This document shows positions 5,634 to 6,794 of a stretch of 6,794 bases of DNA, piece by piece. The notes under the pieces were generated by a model. The model saw only the letters and a program-made list of their open reading frames with translations, was not told the origin of the DNA and ran no database searches. The DNA comes from JBJHBY01 sp050485745 (lineage in GTDB: Bacteria; Pseudomonadota; Gammaproteobacteria; Pseudomonadales; CAMLJR01): positions 1-6,794 of the forward strand of contig JBJHBY010000197.1 in NCBI GenBank assembly GCA_050485745.1, in the 5' to 3' direction. Positions within the stretch are counted from its first letter, which is position 1; each line of letters begins with the position of its first letter. The position numbers were made by a program, and so were the translations under genes.

Positions 5634-6521
5634 ATGCCAAACGCCATCAACTGGGATGACCTGCGCCTGTTCCTCGCGGCAGTGCAGGCCGGCAACTACT
5701 CGGCTGCGGCCCGCGACCTGCAGGTCAACCGCACCACGGTCGGACGTCGCATCCAGGCGCTTGAGCACAGCCTTGGGCAGTCCCTGTTCGAGCAGGGTGA
5801 CAGCGGCTACCAGCCAACCCGGGCCGGCCGCCATGTACTGGCGGCCGGCCGCGCCATGGAACAGGCCATGGAGCAACTGCTGGCCGAACTGGCACTGGCC
5901 CCCGCAACCCTCCGCGGCCCCCTGCGCGTGGCCGCACCGATTGGCCTGGGCCCGGAGTTCATGCCCGAGTTCGCCGCCTTCCGCAGGCACTACCCGGACA
6001 TCCGCCTGGAATTGGTCAACAGCCAGGACCCTCTGGGGGACCTGACACGGCGCAAGGCCGAGATCGGCCTGTGCGTGACCCACCAGCTGCCCGAGCACCT
6101 GCGCGGCCAGCAGGTCGCCAGCCTGAAGCGGGCAATCTACGCCACCCGGGAGTATCTGGCCGACCACCCCGCGGCGCTGGACCTGGGCCAGCATCAGTGG
6201 GTCGGCTGGGGGCAGGAACTGGCGCGCAGCGGCGTGGCGCGCTGGATGCGCAGCCATCTGCCCGACAACGTCACCATCGTCGCCGAAGTCAACTCCTGGC
6301 AGGCGATGAAGGAGGCCGTTCTGGCTGGCCTCGGTGTGGGTGCGCTGTGGTGCTTCCTGGCGGACGCTGACCCCCGGCTGCAGTGTATTCGCCCGGCCCA
6401 GGCTGAGCTGTCCATCGGGCTGTGGCTGGCCACCCACCGCGATGTGCCGGACAACGAGCGCATGCAGGCGTTTACCCGCTTCATGGACGGGGCACTGATG
6501 CAGCGACTGGGAAGCCTATGA
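5634..6521 (+). CDS. LysR family transcriptional regulator
   Basis: A 295-residue LysR regulator of normal length. The N-terminal winged helix-turn-helix is clear: INWDDLRLFLAAVQAGNYSAAARDL (5-29) followed by the recognition helix VNRTTVGRRIQALE (31-44) and LGQSLFEQ (47-54). An Ala/Leu/Glu-rich linker helix runs over about 66-89, and the effector-binding domain begins near GPLRVAAPIGLG (94-105). The ATG at 5634 has no good ribosome site (nearest GGAG about 15 bases away), but it matches the family start; the open frame before it contains the operator dyads and is not coding. It is divergent from the SDR-led operon with 209 bases between starts, the classic arrangement for a LysR protein that controls the neighbouring pathway and itself. 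The ligand is probably a pathway substrate or intermediate. metY follows 60 bases downstream on the same strand. Confidence 0.93.
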   Translation: MPNAINWDDLRLFLAAVQAGNYSAAARDLQVNRTTVGRRIQALEHSLGQSLFEQGDSGYQPTRAGRHVLAAGRAMEQAMEQLLAELALAPATLRGPLRVAAPIGLGPEFMPEFAAFRRHYPDIRLELVNSQDPLGDLTRRKAEIGLCVTHQLPEHLRGQQVASLKRAIYATREYLADHPAALDLGQHQWVGWGQELARSGVARWMRSHLPDNVTIVAEVNSWQAMKEAVLAGLGVGALWCFLADADPRLQCIRPAQAELSIGLWLATHRDVPDNERMQAFTRFMDGALMQRLGSL

Positions 6522-6561
6522 CCCGATTTTCCGGGTAGCATGTGCACCACCTCAACGAGAA

Positions 6562-6571
6562 CGTGCATAAA
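6562..6571 (+). repeat. Second copy of the operator 10-mer ahead of metY
   Basis: CGTGCATAAA at 6562-6571 is identical to 5576-5585, which contains the left arm of the smaller operator dyad. A GTGCAC palindrome is at 6542-6547. The 10-mer runs into the metY ribosome site AAAGGAG (6569-6575), so part of the match may be due to that site. Confidence 0.35.
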
Positions 6572-6581
6572 GGAGCACCGC

Positions 6582-6794
6582 ATGAAACTGGAAACCCTGG
6601 CACTGCACGCGGGCTTTCACGGCGACCCCACCACCCACGCCGCGACCACGCCGATCTACCAGACCACCTCCTACACCTTCGATGATACGCAGCACGGCGC
6701 GGACCTGTTCGACCTGAAGGTCCAGGGCAACATCTACACCCGCATCATGAACCCCACCACCGACGTGCTCGAGGAGCGTCTGGCGCAGATGGAG
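6582..6794 (+). CDS. metY: O-acetylhomoserine sulfhydrylase (PLP enzyme), N-terminal part only
   Basis: The first 71 residues of a Cys/Met-metabolism PLP enzyme, cut by the window end. The sequence starts MKLETLALHAG, then PTTHAATTPIYQTTSYTF and GNIYTRIMNPTTDVLEERL. The Tyr-x-Arg of IYTRIMNPT is the phosphate-binding element contributed to the neighbouring subunit in this family. The FDLKVQGNIYTR segment fits MetY (O-acetylhomoserine aminocarboxypropyltransferase, making homocysteine from O-acetylhomoserine and sulfide in the cytoplasm) better than MetZ or MetB. A strong AAAGGAG lies 6 bases before the ATG. It is on the same strand as the LysR gene after 60 bases, but a metabolic link with the redox operon is not obvious. 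The PLP lysine lies outside the window. Confidence 0.9.
   Translation, partial: MKLETLALHAGFHGDPTTHAATTPIYQTTSYTFDDTQHGADLFDLKVQGNIYTRIMNPTTDVLEERLAQME

Noticed and set aside
5415..6437. 340-residue minus-strand open frame antisense to the LysR gene
   Set aside because: It covers the operator region and the clear LysR coding sequence and shows no protein family pattern.
6521..6536. Possible terminator after the LysR stop (ACCCG/CGGGT stem)
   Set aside because: The stem is only five base pairs with a T-rich loop and is followed by no T-run, so it is too weak to call a terminator.

Overview
The window is about 63% G+C by eye and densely coded. The protein families (LysR regulator, classical old yellow enzyme, classical SDRs, MetY, a Tat-type leader) and strong GGAG-type ribosome binding sites suggest a free-living proteobacterium, probably a gammaproteobacterium. 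I cannot name a genus. No rRNA, tRNA, CRISPR, insertion sequence or phage gene is visible.

Layout: six genes on the minus strand form one apparent operon read from position 5424 down to 1. In transcription order they are an NAD-type SDR with an inserted loop (4597-5424), an NADP-type SDR (3752-4534), a SnoaL/NTF2-fold protein (3115-3741), an old yellow enzyme flavoprotein (1950-3014), a cytoplasmic FAD_binding_2 / 3-ketosteroid-dehydrogenase-like flavoprotein (389-1858), and a second flavoprotein of the same type with a twin-arginine lipoprotein leader (1-363, C-terminus off the window). Gaps are 62, 10, 100, 91 and 25 bases. A LysR regulator (5634-6521) is transcribed divergently. After it comes the start of metY (6582-6794, cut by the window end).

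The 209-base divergent intergenic region (5425-5633) holds the clearest regulatory signal: two neighbouring dyads built on the half-site GTGCA/TGCAC. One overlaps the presumed -35 region of the operon, and together they cover the presumed LysR promoter. The 10-mer CGTGCATAAA of the second dyad recurs just before metY.

Taken together, the operon looks like a redox module for a polycyclic or alicyclic substrate such as a steroid, bile acid or terpenoid. SDRs would interconvert alcohol and ketone, the NTF2-fold protein would dehydrate or isomerise, the OYE would reduce an enone C=C bond, and the KSTD-like flavoproteins would introduce or remove a C=C bond next to a ketone, one in the cytoplasm and one probably at the cell surface or periplasm. 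The family mix parallels the anaerobic bile-acid 7-dehydroxylation (bai) set, but in what looks like a proteobacterium. The substrate is inference; the families are well supported. Three enzymes carry changes at positions normally conserved in their catalytic sites (OYE Asn to Ser and Trp to Met, SDR Asn to Ser).
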